A stretch of DNA of 64,000 bases. It comes from Watersipora subatra. Taxonomy: Eukaryota > Bryozoa > Gymnolaemata > Cheilostomatida > Watersiporidae. Shown one piece after another: positions 36,559 through 49,200 of this stretch. The stretch is taken from NCBI RefSeq assembly GCF_963576615.1, contig NC_088708.1, forward strand, positions 47,169,196-47,233,195, given 5' to 3'. The stretch's first letter is position 1. Every line of letters starts with the position of its first letter. The notes beneath the pieces are model-generated. The model did no database searches and was not told the origin of the DNA. It was given only the letters and a program-made list of their open reading frames with translations. A program made the position numbers and the translations under genes.

Positions 36559-37649
36559 GTCTTGGAGAAATGCCTACTGCAACAGATGAATACTTGTTAA
36601 AATACATACTAACTATTGAAACCTGCCAGAGATTGATTTTTTGCACAATTGTTTAAAGTTACAATTAGTCAGTGTGCATGATTCATTTGTACTTAACTAG
36701 AGCATATTTCTATTCTATTCTTCATGTTATCGCCATCTGGTAAGTTGGTTGCCAAGTCCAAATATGTGATGTTGAGTTTCTTACTCATTGATAAGATAGA
36801 AACCAATTCTTCTAACAAAGACAATAAACTAGATTACAGGCATTAATTTTGGAGTGCATGGAAGTTGTGGCCTCATGGTTTGGAAAGCCTGACCTGTAAG
36901 AAATAGGTTGGGGCTTATTTCTTGAAAACACCACTGGTGGTGGTAGGAATGAGACCCAACCCTAAATTGCTCTCTGCCACTGGGTATGTTTTCAGGCTTC
37001 TAAGTTCCCTTGAGACTGGGCTCAGACTTGTCTAATCAAGATCACACAGCTATTGTTTGTGCAGTGATGCTCATAAAAGCTCGCCCAGCCTCTGCTTGCA
37101 GAAGCCTAAGCAGACATCATACTCAGCCTTCAAGGGACTGCTGACACACACATAGAAGTGGTTGTGCCTATACCATGTGTCGCTCGACATCGGCATCCTA
37201 TTCATCAACTCCAAATAGTGAAGAGAAATGCAGTGCCAAGAATACTTCTGCTATGAAGAGACGCTGCAAGCCTTCACAAAAATAATTAATTTAGCTTCTG
37301 GGAGAAGTACAGGGAAAAGTCATTTATAGCTGAATAAAACTATTCATAATTGATATCATATAGAATATAATAATGTATAAATTTAGAGACAAGAAAACAC
37401 AGTTTTAACCTTTTAAGCTCACAACCATTCCTTGCACCTCTTTCTGCACTGATGGTAAGTTTAAAACCTAAATAGCTATTCAGCAATGGTGATAAGAACA
37501 GCAAAAAATCAACCAACCCTCTCATGAGAATTACAAAAACATAAATTTGATATCATCAAGATGCATAATACATAGTAAGAAAAATAATGAAATTTTGTCT
37601 AGCTATTGCTTTTATATTTTTAAAAGTTACTATTAATTAAATACTTTTA

Positions 37650-38222
37650 ACAGAGCAGTTGTGGCTCAGTGGTTAAGGTGCTGGCTTATGATCGATTGGT
37701 CAGTGGTTCGAGTCGTATAAGAACCTTTAGTAGGGTTATGAAGGGCATACAACTCCAATTGCTCCTATGCCAAATTTAGTCGGCGACTAAGCCATCTGCT
37801 CTCCAGTGTGGATGAAAAAGGTGGATAGCAACCCAGCAAAACTAAAAAAATTTAACAAAGGGCGAAGGAGCTTCTCTGTGTGTCCACAGCCTACTAACTA
37901 AAGATGGTGTCTCTGTAAAAACACCCAACAGAAGCCGATGGCAAACCACTGTTAAAAACCTGTCAAAAAATATTTGGTTATGGAAGTGGGGAAGAACCAT
38001 GATCCCCTATGTCTTCACAAGACATGGTACTTAGAAAGAGAGATTTGGTAAAAAAGCCTTGAAACTTTAAAATTTTCCACAAAATTCCATTTTAAGTAAC
38101 CAAAGCAGACAAAGTCAGCATGGTTGATTTGGTCTGATGCCCTTCCTGTCTCCAGTTTTTTCGGAATCCAACTAGTAGCTCACAGGTCAAGTGCTTTAGA
38201 TCACCAGCCACAGCTGCATCTA
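37650..38222 (+). repeat. tRNA-derived SINE, different family
   Basis: The head GTGGCTCAGTGGTTAAGGTG (A box) and CAGTGGTTCGAGTCG (B box) matches Pol III promoter boxes well. A 500-base body follows with no relation to the other SINE family here and an AT-rich end (TATAAAATATAAATAATTTA). The head folds only partly as a tRNA, so it is called a SINE rather than a tRNA gene. Confidence 0.6.
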
Positions 38223-39289
38223 TAAAATATAAATAATTTAACTTTTATTTGTGTAATATGACAAATGGAACAGACTAAATTTCACAACTCAATTTCATAC
38301 TTAGAGGTTTATTAACATGATACTATAAAGATTTTTGTAAGTTGACAGTTTGTTTATTCAGGAGAAGACAATTGCAGTGATTTACTTGTTAATAGACAGT
38401 AACGACTCTTCTAGCAAAAATAATTTGAACTCATATGAAAATGATTCAAATAATCTCAGAACATTTGAAAGGAGATAATAAAACTAGTTTGGTTCAAATA
38501 CTCTTTGAGTCTAAAAGGTTCAATGTTTTTTTGCTTTTCTTATTTAAATCTGGACAACATTGGAACTGTTTAAACTCGTTTTTATGTTGGGTGGAAATGT
38601 TCAAACGCATTAACTCTTAGCAACCTGTGACAGATTGCAAAGAATAAATTTGTCGATATTGTAATCTAAATCCAATACTTTAACTGCCTGAAGTATCATT
38701 GGTACTATTATTATACATGTTTACATGCTTTAGCTCTGGTGTTTCCCAGTATTTGTGCTTACCAACTCACGGGGAACTGTTCTAATAACAATGAATCTTA
38801 CACTACCACAAAGTTTAAATATTTAACAGCTGGCAAATATCACGTTACGAATGTCCAGTTATTATTTCAATAACTGCAAAATTTACAAATTGAGCCGATC
38901 AAACAAACGTATTATTGGGAGTTTTCTGTTTATGGTCCTTATAAAAACGACAACTCTCTATTTTCTCAATTAGCATTTGAATCCTCACACCATTTGCGTT
39001 GACCAATAGGCATTGCTTGAGCAATTCCTTCGCCAATCAAATAAATAAAAACTGGATATGAAATCGTTCATTGTCATTTATTGGCTACTAATGATAGACG
39101 GCGTATTGACAATACGTATATTTTGTTTTGATCACGGGCTAAGTAAACTAAACGAAACAGAAAGTACAAAAACGTCTCGTGAGCCACTTGGTGTTTTAAT
39201 TAATCCTGAATTATCTTTTTTTCAACAAGACAATCTATGTTTGAGGATTTAACAGCGAATATTAATCACATCAGGCTGCAATATTGTAC

Positions 39290-39730
39290 ACAAGCTCGGG
39301 GAAGTTTATTGTATTCTGAAAGTAGCGCCTCAAGTTTACTAATTGTTGAGTCAACGCCAATGCGTAAGTATAGGTTACAACGAATCGAATCTATGCAGAG
39401 ATTCTACGCTTTATTCTAAGATACTCTTTTGTTAGCTGTTACAGAACATGTTACTATTTAGAATACGTTTCCCTGATCGGCTTATGACATCGTGCTCTAA
39501 AAAAGTTCATGTGTCGTTTTCCTAAAGATTATGGCGAACTTTCTATATGTCAATGTTGTTGGACTATTTTAGTAACTATCATAACTGGTAACTAGCTTAA
39601 ACGATCCTGAATCATAGCTGATTTTTGAACGCATTGAAACAAAACAAATATACTGGTGTTCAATAATATAGTCAAACTTTCAAGATTTTATGTTTACTAA
39701 GAAATGAGTTGATGATGGTCAATTTTCGTG
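39290..39730 (+). repeat. Dispersed repeat, copy 2
   Basis: Partner of 21230-21720. The flanks at 38223-39290 and 39730-40200 show no gene; a 64-codon frame at 39058 starts with a hydrophobic run but has no supporting splice site. Confidence 0.55.
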
Positions 39731-40226
39731 AGTTCAACTACAAGGCTACAGTCAACTCATTTGGGTTATTAACTTATCATGATAAATATATTGTTTTTAA
39801 TATTAATTTTCTTAATAGTTGAGTCTATTTTTTGCTTTAATCCAAACTTTCGAATAGATTGATGCCAAGTTTCGATGTTTGAAATTACATCAATATTTTT
39901 TTGAATGAAAAGTTGGCTGCACCAATCACTTTTGATCGATTGATATGGTCATCATTTTTTGTTTTCAAAGCGTTTTAGCCTCGAGCGAGTCTGAGCATAC
40001 AGCTACAATATTCTTTGAATCCTTTCTGAAGTACATTGTGTTTCTCAAAATAAACTATGATTCAGTATCCTGCTATTGACCTAGAGCATGTCATGGCGCT
40101 GCAGAGTATAAGCCTGATAACTAGGTTGGATTACAGAGACAAACATTGTTTTTATGTAATACCACTAATTATAAAATTTGTCAGCTGGTAACTCTGAAGT
40201 TGTTACTCCATCATTGTAGGACAAAC

Positions 40227-43200
40227 ATGTTGAAGCCTAGGGTCATCACAGACGGCGCTGGGTCATACTCATTCGACTCTGTGGCCAGTATTACTGAGGA
40301 GCCTCCCAATTTTACATTCGCTGGCTGTGGATTCTTAGGGATATACCATGTTGGGGTGGCGAGCTGTCTTAAGGAATATGCCCCGCCACACATGATCAAG
40401 GGGAAGATTGGAGGTGCTAGTGCTGGAGCAATTGTAGCTGCTTTAATCTTATGCGAGGCCCCTCTAGGTAGGTGCTGCTGTCTAGGGAGTTGCTGCCCTC
40501 TAAATACAACGTATCCTGCTATCCTTTATGTAGATAAAGGTTTATTATTCTCCTTCCTCTCACCAGTACTCTCACCAAGAACTAGTTTGTGATGAAAGCT
40601 GAAGTTTATTGGAAACAACAGGCGCTGTTGTGTATTTAAGATGGTTTTAAATTGATGGAATCCAACTTCACAATAGCCGTCATCTTAAAAAAATAATAGG
40701 TGAAATCTTTATGTTAGGTTTGTAGCAGAAGACTCTATTGACAGCAATTGGTGTAGTGTATTCAGTTTTGCATTCAGTTAGGATTTTGGTCGTTACACGC
40801 TGTTGAGCCCTTGAACATGATATATAATAAAACTTGACTGTCAATTGTAAAAATAAATGTAATTAAAACGTAATACTATGTCTTTTGCTCCTGAGGCTAT
40901 TGCGTAGAGATACATGTATGTCAGAACTGAGAAGAATGTATTTGTTTGAAATGAACTTGCATGAAGTTACTAGGGTTGGAAATCTGCTCACGGTCTCTTC
41001 CATACTACCCTGCGCCAAGGACTACATCTGGTCGTAGCAAGCTTCAAATCACATGAGAGTCCAGCGTTTGAACTTTGTTCCATAACATGGCTATTACTGA
41101 TCGTGTTAGCCCGTTTGCCAATGGATACGGACAAGCGTACTCATTTGCTTATGGCAATACGCCAGCATCGATAACATTTTGTAAAATTTCCAGGATTGTT
41201 GGCCATGTGCCAACTATTTACTGCTCACTGAACCCACTAGTCCTAGTTTATAACATTACAAGCGTATAATAGGCCTACTATGCGCTGTGACCTCGACCGA
41301 AGCCAAGCAATAACCTTGCGTAACCTTACGCGCGTGGAAAAACGTGCCCATTAGATTGCTAACTCTGCTATTCAAAGGCTGAGTGATTTATAATGTCCAA
41401 GTATGTAGTTACTAGAGAAGGTGGAATTGAACCACAATGCTTTTACACACTCTACGAATATTAAATAGACATGCAAATCGTTAGTCATTTGATAGATGCA
41501 GTAACAATATTTATTTGGCGAAGTTATTTCTGTAGAGCTAACACATTCAAGATTGCTGCTTCTGGCTAAGCCTTCTCATTGTTATAAAGTATTGACTAGA
41601 CAGGATTATTCTTCCTTTGTTGTGATTTACAGATATAACGTCAGCGCCTGAAACATTTACGGTATACCACATTGAAAGCTTTAAATGGTAAAATTTTGGA
41701 AATTATCAGCATGTATAAAACCTTTTTGTGTTTTATCTTCAGGATAGTACACTTTTCTAACGTGTCTAGAGTGGAAAAATTTCACTTATTCAAAATATAA
41801 CATTGTGTGTTCAACTAATGTAATCTCAGCCCGACTGGGTGTAGAATCGTGCCCCCTTTCTTGTTTTCATAGCTTTAGAAGGAATCACAAAGTGATTAAA
41901 TCATTATTCCTCTACTGCAATAGTCACTGGTTGGTCCTTGATAACACACATTTTGCTTCATAGAAACGTGCAAAACTTTGAAAATTTAATACTTTGAATG
42001 AAACTTTTCTTATAATTTTCGTCATTTGAAGCATGGCTCCAATGATGGATATTCTAAGTAAACCCTACTAAAAATGGGAACTTCCCAAACTGGCAACCCT
42101 CACTGCCATATCATGTTTGTGTTACAGACTGCTTGTTATCATTTATATCGTGAATAGAAAATAAATCTACTTTTTGTTTAGCGCTAATCTTTGCTTCTTA
42201 CTACTATAATTTCAAATAAAAATAGCCTCATTAAAAGGTCGTCAGCATTAAAATTGACAGGGGAAAACAACTGTTAGTTTATTAGTTTGAGAATCAACTT
42301 TGATTCAGGCACACCATTTAACTAGCATTCATGAAATTTGCTTAGTGTTGGATCTTCCCTTGCTGTATGGAAACTTATCTTAGGCAGTTTTCTCAAAGAT
42401 AAGACGACTTCTAGGAACGATATTCAAAGCAGTGGTAATGCAGTAGGCGTAAAACACTCATACACTGATAGAATTAATACGGTTGTTCTAATCATCTTTG
42501 TATGAATGCATAGGCATTGCTTACCCTAAATGCTGCCTGGTGTAAAGTGTTTTGCTGTCCCCTAATATACAGGCAGGTGGAGCTGCTAGTGCTAGATATC
42601 TATATACCCTAGGACACTTATATTTCGCTAGTATTTAGTTTCGTGAGTAGCACACAGAGTAAAATTTCGCTGCAACTTAATTTCGCAGCTCTGATGAGTG
42701 CGAAAATATAGTGATGTGAAAATAAATACAGTGGAACAAACAAATTAGATTCCTCAGGTCCGGTCCTCTAGTAAAAAAAGTTGTTATATTTGCGACTAGT
42801 TTGTATTTGTAACCCGCAGGTATAAATGTATGGCAGAAATCGATAATTCAACGTGATCGCTTGCTGCCATTTGTTTCTTGGACTATCAATGACGTCTCGG
42901 TCCTTTCCGTCGTGACCGATATGGTACCAATATTCGATCTCAAGTATTTATAGCAAGCGATGGCCATGGCACGTTTTGAGTTCACAATATTTCAAATTTA
43001 AAAAAAATCAAATACAGTACATGTCTCATAAAAAAGAAAATAGATAACAACCAACATCACAACCAGAACTGTATTACATGGTTGGACCTGATGAGGGTTG
43101 TTATCGTTTTTGGTTGGCAGTAAAATTCATCACTACAATAAGTATTATTTAATTGTATGACTTCACCTACCAGACTTTCATCCTCATCAGTTACAAATTC

Positions 43201-46200
43201 GGTGACTAAACTGATATCATCATCTTCTTCGTTTGTCTTGGCTTTTCTAAAAAAACTTGTTATCTTAATTTGCTTTGCCATGCTGCTCATTCGGTGTATT
43301 AACGAATTTACTAGAAATTTCCCAATGAGCTCAATCACACACAAAATTATCTGCATTTCTAATATCACGATTTTGTTGTGGATATCAATGAACTACAGGG
43401 CCGTATTCCCTTGGACAGCTGGCCGGCTAAGACGCCCCAACTTTTTAGGAATTTCATAGTCCAACGGCTATAGAAAGGTTTTTATCGCTGTAGAATATCA
43501 CTTTATTCGAAGCCATAGATACAAACGTCCACTTTTAGTAGTTCTTAGGCGCCATTATTATCTTCATCAGCGGCAAAATATTCTTGTTAACGACTTTTAT
43601 AAAGGTTTGCAAAATATCAAGTTTTAGCAAACATCTGCTTGCCCATATCCTACTTAATGAACTTGAAATAAAATCGGCAAAAATGATCTTTGTTAAAACG
43701 CTTAAAAAAAAGATGTCTTCTTTCTGAGCTTTTTAACTGCATACAAGTTTTGCCTGTTTTAATTTTAAAACGTTTTGTCAGTCACATCAGCTAAAACAAA
43801 GCAAATCTTAAAAAATAGAAAAATGTTGGTACTTGCCAATAAAATTTTTTAAAACTTCACGTGAGAGGCCCGGCTGAGGCCCTACATAAGAGAAACCTGT
43901 TGGGAGCTTACAGCACCCCCCCCCCTTCTCCACACCCCAGATGTTCATAACTAGTCGTCTAACATTAGCCCCCCAACTTGCAACCAGTGAATACAGGCCT
44001 GCGTAGAACATAGCTATTTAATTTCGAATTTTCGCTAGTTCGTTATGATAGTTTAGTTTCGCGCATGAATTTTTCGCGTGATGATGACTCCGCGAAAACG
44101 CGAAAGTTAGATGCCGCGAATACTTAAGTGTCCTAGGGTAGTAACAGTTGCAGGTACAATTCTATGCAATAAACATTACAGCAATCTCTCTATGGAATGC
44201 GAGAATCAGTTTCACTTTCATTTTAAAACGTCCTTGATGAGGAACGTTAAGAGATGAACTCAGTTTCTATCTTAGTGCTTGTTTGTACAATGATAAAATG
44301 GGTAGCACTACTGATACGGTATACTAACAATTAAACCTTTCTTTCATTTCACATTTTAAGCAATTTATTAACCACCTGTTTATAAACCAATATACAGTAA
44401 ATGTTAAGGTTTATGAAAGTATAGATTAATATATAGTAAATGTTAGGGCCTATGAAAGTATAGATTAATATATAGTAAATGTTAGGGCCTATGAAAGTAT
44501 AGATTAATATATAGTAAATGTTAGGGCCTATGAAAGTATAGATTAATATATAGTAAATGTTAGGGCCTATGAAAGTATAGATTAATATATAGTAAATGTT
44601 AGGGTCTATGAAAGTATAGATTAATATATAGTAAATGTTAGGGTCTATGAAAGTATAGATTAATATACAGTAAATGTTAAGGTTTATGAAAGTATAGATT
44701 AATATATAGTAAATGTTAGGGTCTATGAAAGTATAGATTAATATATAGTAAATGTTAGGGCCTATGAAAGTATAGATTAATATATAGTAAATGTTAGGGT
44801 CTATGAAAGTATAGATTAATATATAGTAAATGTTAGGGTCTATGAAAGTATAGATTAATATATAGTAAATGTTAGGGTCTATGAAAGTATAGATTAATAT
44901 ATAGTAAATGTTAGGGCCTATGAAAGTATAGATTAATATATAGTAAATGTTAGGGTCTATGAAAGTATAGATTAATATATAGTAAATGTTAGGGTCTATG
45001 AAAGTATAGATTAATATATAGTAAATGTTAGGGTCTATGAAAGTATAGATTAATATATAGTAAATGTTAGGGTCTATGAAAGTATAAATTAATATATAGT
45101 AAATTTTAAAGGTTGACTTGCAACAAAATTCACATTACAGTTATTTGATATCAAAAGATTCACAATGTCTTGCTCTGTTGTGTTGTAGGTGCCAAATATG
45201 TGGAAATGTGATTACAAGCTCCTAAAAGCTAAAAAACAAACAGTTAATCGTCGCCATCACGAAACCGCCGTAGTTCGGATTCTCTTTCCAAAACGGCCCA
45301 AATGGGACATAGTTGTTACAGGATGGTTTCTGTTTACACTTTCATGCAACCTCATTTGTCGAAATATTTTCACAAATATACTTCACGCATTCAATAAAAC
45401 CATGTTTATTGTTCTTACGCATCTATTTTATCATCATTGTAATGCTGTCACTTTTAGCACTGATATCTTATAACTTACCGTAAAAATTCGTTAAACTTTT
45501 TAACCTTAGCTCGAAGGAGTACATATCATTGTCTGATAATTATGATGAGCCTGTTGGTCACCTGTGATAATCGAAAAGTGCTGCAAAAATTATTTACGAA
45601 GTATTGGGTCACATGATCAGATTACGACTTGACGATTGGACCAAGCTGAAACAAAACTGTAAAGTAGCGGGCATCTATATTTGATACGGAGTCTTCGGTA
45701 AAACCCGAAGTGTTTGTCATAAACTAGTGCTACGATAAGTTTATATTAAGCTTTTTATTGGCCTTTCAATTCGCGTGAGAGCATCACGTGACAAGACAAT
45801 AACCAAACTGTCATGACTACGTCAGAGAAATAAACAGATTCCAATCTACGGCGGCTTTTCGTTTTTGAGCTTTGAAGAGCTTGTAATCACATTTCCACAT
45901 ATTTGGCACCTACAACACAACAGAGTAAGACATGGTGAATTTTTTGTTACCAAATAACTGTAATGTGAATTTTGTTGCAAGTCAACCTTTAAGGTCTATG
46001 AAAGTTTTAATTAATATATAGTAAATGTTAAGGTCTATGAAAGTATAAACAGTGCATAAGTCACCCTTCCTTGCTGCTTTTTACAAAAAGTTTGACATTT
46101 AAAAGATACAATAACCAAATGTCTGCTTTGCAGCTAGCATATTTTGGTTATGCAATAAATTATTTTTATTGCTATCGTATGTGGCTCATCGATGATTGCA

Positions 46201-49200
46201 GAGTCTAAACACAAAGTAGCATACTTAGAACAAACTGCAAAGAATTAAGCAGATGCTTACCATGTACCACGTGTACCAATAGATATTTCTCTGTGTTTCT
46301 GAGTGTACCCTCTGAGCTATGGAGCCTATATCATATGCCTGAGAAGACGACCCATGTTATCTGCCTTTTTCATTTTAGGCGCTGAAAGTTTTATTCTTTG
46401 GCAGCTCCCTTATTAAAATATGAAATCAACTTGAGGGTTGCATTAACATTATCTGTAATATGAAGCTAAGCGTAACGTGTCACATGTTAATATAATATTG
46501 TCAAATGCCTGCCTCCCCATTTTAGGGCATTGCACAAGCTGGACCCTCAAACTAGCTACAGCTGCCCGCAGGAGATCTCTCGGTTCTATGCATCCTTCTT
46601 TCAATATCATGAAACACCTGAGAGAGGGCCTCGAGGAGATCCTGCCACCAAACGCACACGAGATCTGCAGTAATAAACTACACGTTTCTATGACTCGTGT
46701 CTCCGATGGAAAGAATGTTGTGGTCACCGAGTTTAGCACTAGGGAAGAGCTACTTCAGGTTAGGTTTTCATCTTGTTGATATATTAGGGCAAGGTCAACA
46801 TGTGGTGAGTTATATATGTCAAAGATTGCCAGTGCACCATTTTATATTCTTTAGTTTAATAAAAGTGCATTTACTGACCAAATTGTAACAACAACTGTTA
46901 ATTTTTGGAGTGAGTTTTAAAATTTTTATGACGTGTTTGCCATTTGATTACCAATTGTTTTTGTTTTCAAACAATCATCAACAGAAATTTTATCAATAAT
47001 CCTTTCTGTTATTTTAAGCAAAATTCCTAAAACATTAGTCCAATCATACTGCAGTATTTCTTCAGCTTCTTTTTGCTTTGAGTTTTATTATCGTTTGGAC
47101 TAGTGCATTTCTGTGCGTCGCAAGCTCTAGAGCAAAAATGTAATGCTCAGATTATAACACCTTGTTTACTTATGCCTCTGGTTTCTCTAAGGTCAGCTTC
47201 TCTCTCTCATCTTAATCGGCAGCCTTTGTTGCATCTTAGATTTTTATGAAAAATTGAAAGGTTTGCAATGCATGCAGTCTGATCCGTGACAGTAAGGACC
47301 TCTCGCTTTTGTCCACTATCAAAACATGGCGCAGACAAGCTGAGGTCACAGACATAAGAGCAGACAGCTGTTGTATTGGCCATTGGCTGAGAGAAGCATG
47401 AGATGTTGCAGCTTGTTGTTTAGTTCCTCTAATCCATTGATTACAGATTGTTGTTACAGTCTTCTACGTTGAATTCAATGTTCACATTACAACCATTCTT
47501 TGTTAGTCATCACTTGTTGCTTCATGCCAGCCATGATGGTAAATTCTTGGCTGGCAGTTGACACTAGATGCGGGTGACCATATCGTCGGCCAGTTTAGTT
47601 TGTTATTGCATAAGTTCTAGGAATGTGTAACTCATTGCAGGCTCTGTTGTGCAGCGCATTTATCCCCCTTTGGTCTGGCCTCCTCGCTCCCAAGTTCAGA
47701 GGATGGGTGAGTATTGCTAGCTAGACTTAGACCCTCAAGCCTGGTTCCCATATCGATTGCGAGACTCCGGCGGTAACTTCCTCAGCAAAACGTCTGCGAC
47801 GCTAGGCTCGGCAGCATTTGTTCACATATAAGCTGCATCGCTAAACATAATCGCGCAATCAAATAAAATGTTCGCTCGCCATGCCGTTTCTATAATGGTG
47901 ACCTTCACCCGTACAGTGCATTTCGGGAAGGTTTTGCCTGCGGCTTTGTGCGAAATTTGAACAGTGCTAAACTACCAGCGGTCCTCGGCGGCAACCGGCG
48001 CGTAGGTTCCCATTTCACCTCTAATAGCCTGCGGTGCTATCGCCGGTGCTTTGCGACATATATGGGAACCAGGCTTTAAACTCGCTGAACTCTGCGTCTG
48101 GAGTCGATGTTATGTAGTTCATGGAACAAAGACGAAACTGGTGAAATGGTTCTTACAAATATACATTGATGATGTTTTTGTTCCTGTCTTTCTGTAATTT
48201 AGCTTTTATCATGCTAGCCCTTATTCAGTATGTATCCTCTCTGCTAGCTTTGTAAATATTGGTCTAGATAATATATAATCTCTTAATTGCAGGTGTTATG
48301 AAGTTTGTGATGCAACATAATTATAGAGCTTTGCTTATTTTTGTCTGAGCACTCACTCCTCAGTAAATATTTTATGGTCATTTCGTGTGATTCAGTCCAT
48401 GTAATGTCAGCTGTATTCTGCGTGAGCATCAGTACTTACTCATGACAAAAATCGTAACTATCCAATCATATTGATCCTCCTCCCGAACGATTTTGTAAAA
48501 CCTAACATTGTTTGATCGCCATAGCAACTAAACAGATTCATCGTTTTGGCACAAACAAATTTCATCACAAGGTATTATTGGAAGTTCATCCTCGTATGAA
48601 CTATGAGCAAAGGATGAGCAAATTCTGTTTGTTTTTCCAACTGCTGGATTCGTGTGTTGACAATGTTTTAGGTGCACTGACTAAGGACAGAGTTTTAAGG
48701 TTATTTTTGTAAAAAAAATACAGCGTAACAAAAATACTAAAGAATCTTAAATATGTATATTTTTGCATCGCTGTTAGTTTTTTTTATTTATTCAGATTAC
48801 AGTAGGTGCTCCTACAATGTAAATAATCCATTCCAGGAACGTTTACGTTATGGGGAATTTACGTTATAAGAACAATGAAATACATGTAAATCGCCTAATC
48901 CATTCCAAGATCTTTCCAAACTCACCCCTTTGGCCATACAAAAGAAAAAACTTGACTTAACTCTTTTAATTTGTGTTCTGAACCGCAACTGCAGTATTAT
49001 TGGTTTGCACCAACAACTTTTCTCCTTTTTATTATCAATCTCACTGGTTTCATAGACCATGATTGCGGTAATTTTACAACAAGTTGATGGGGACTGCACA
49101 TTTTCGATGTTCATTTTCAACGATTTTCTTATTTTTTCTACACAGCAAAGTCTATTCTGCAAAGTATGATTAATAACAAATATTTTGTGCACGTACAATA

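Larger units (their letters stand above)
40468..46525 (+). other. Lipase intron 1 (6.1 kb)
   Basis: Bounded by GTAGGT and TTTTAG. It holds the pogo-like element at 42607-44138 and the 39-bp array with its MITE at 44385-46060. 40600-42600 is mostly AT-rich DNA without recognised features. Confidence 0.9.

Noticed and set aside
37650-37735. tRNA gene
   Set aside because: Pol III boxes are good, but the acceptor stem does not pair and a long SINE body follows.
39058-39252. 64-codon frame with hydrophobic N-terminus upstream of the lipase
   Set aside because: No downstream exon in phase, no homology; the end overlaps a dispersed repeat.
11900-45473. Similar ~95-100-codon frames at 11900-12202 and 45189-45473
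   Set aside because: They lie in two copies of the same MITE; the similarity is that of the DNA, with in-frame changes typical of noncoding sequence.
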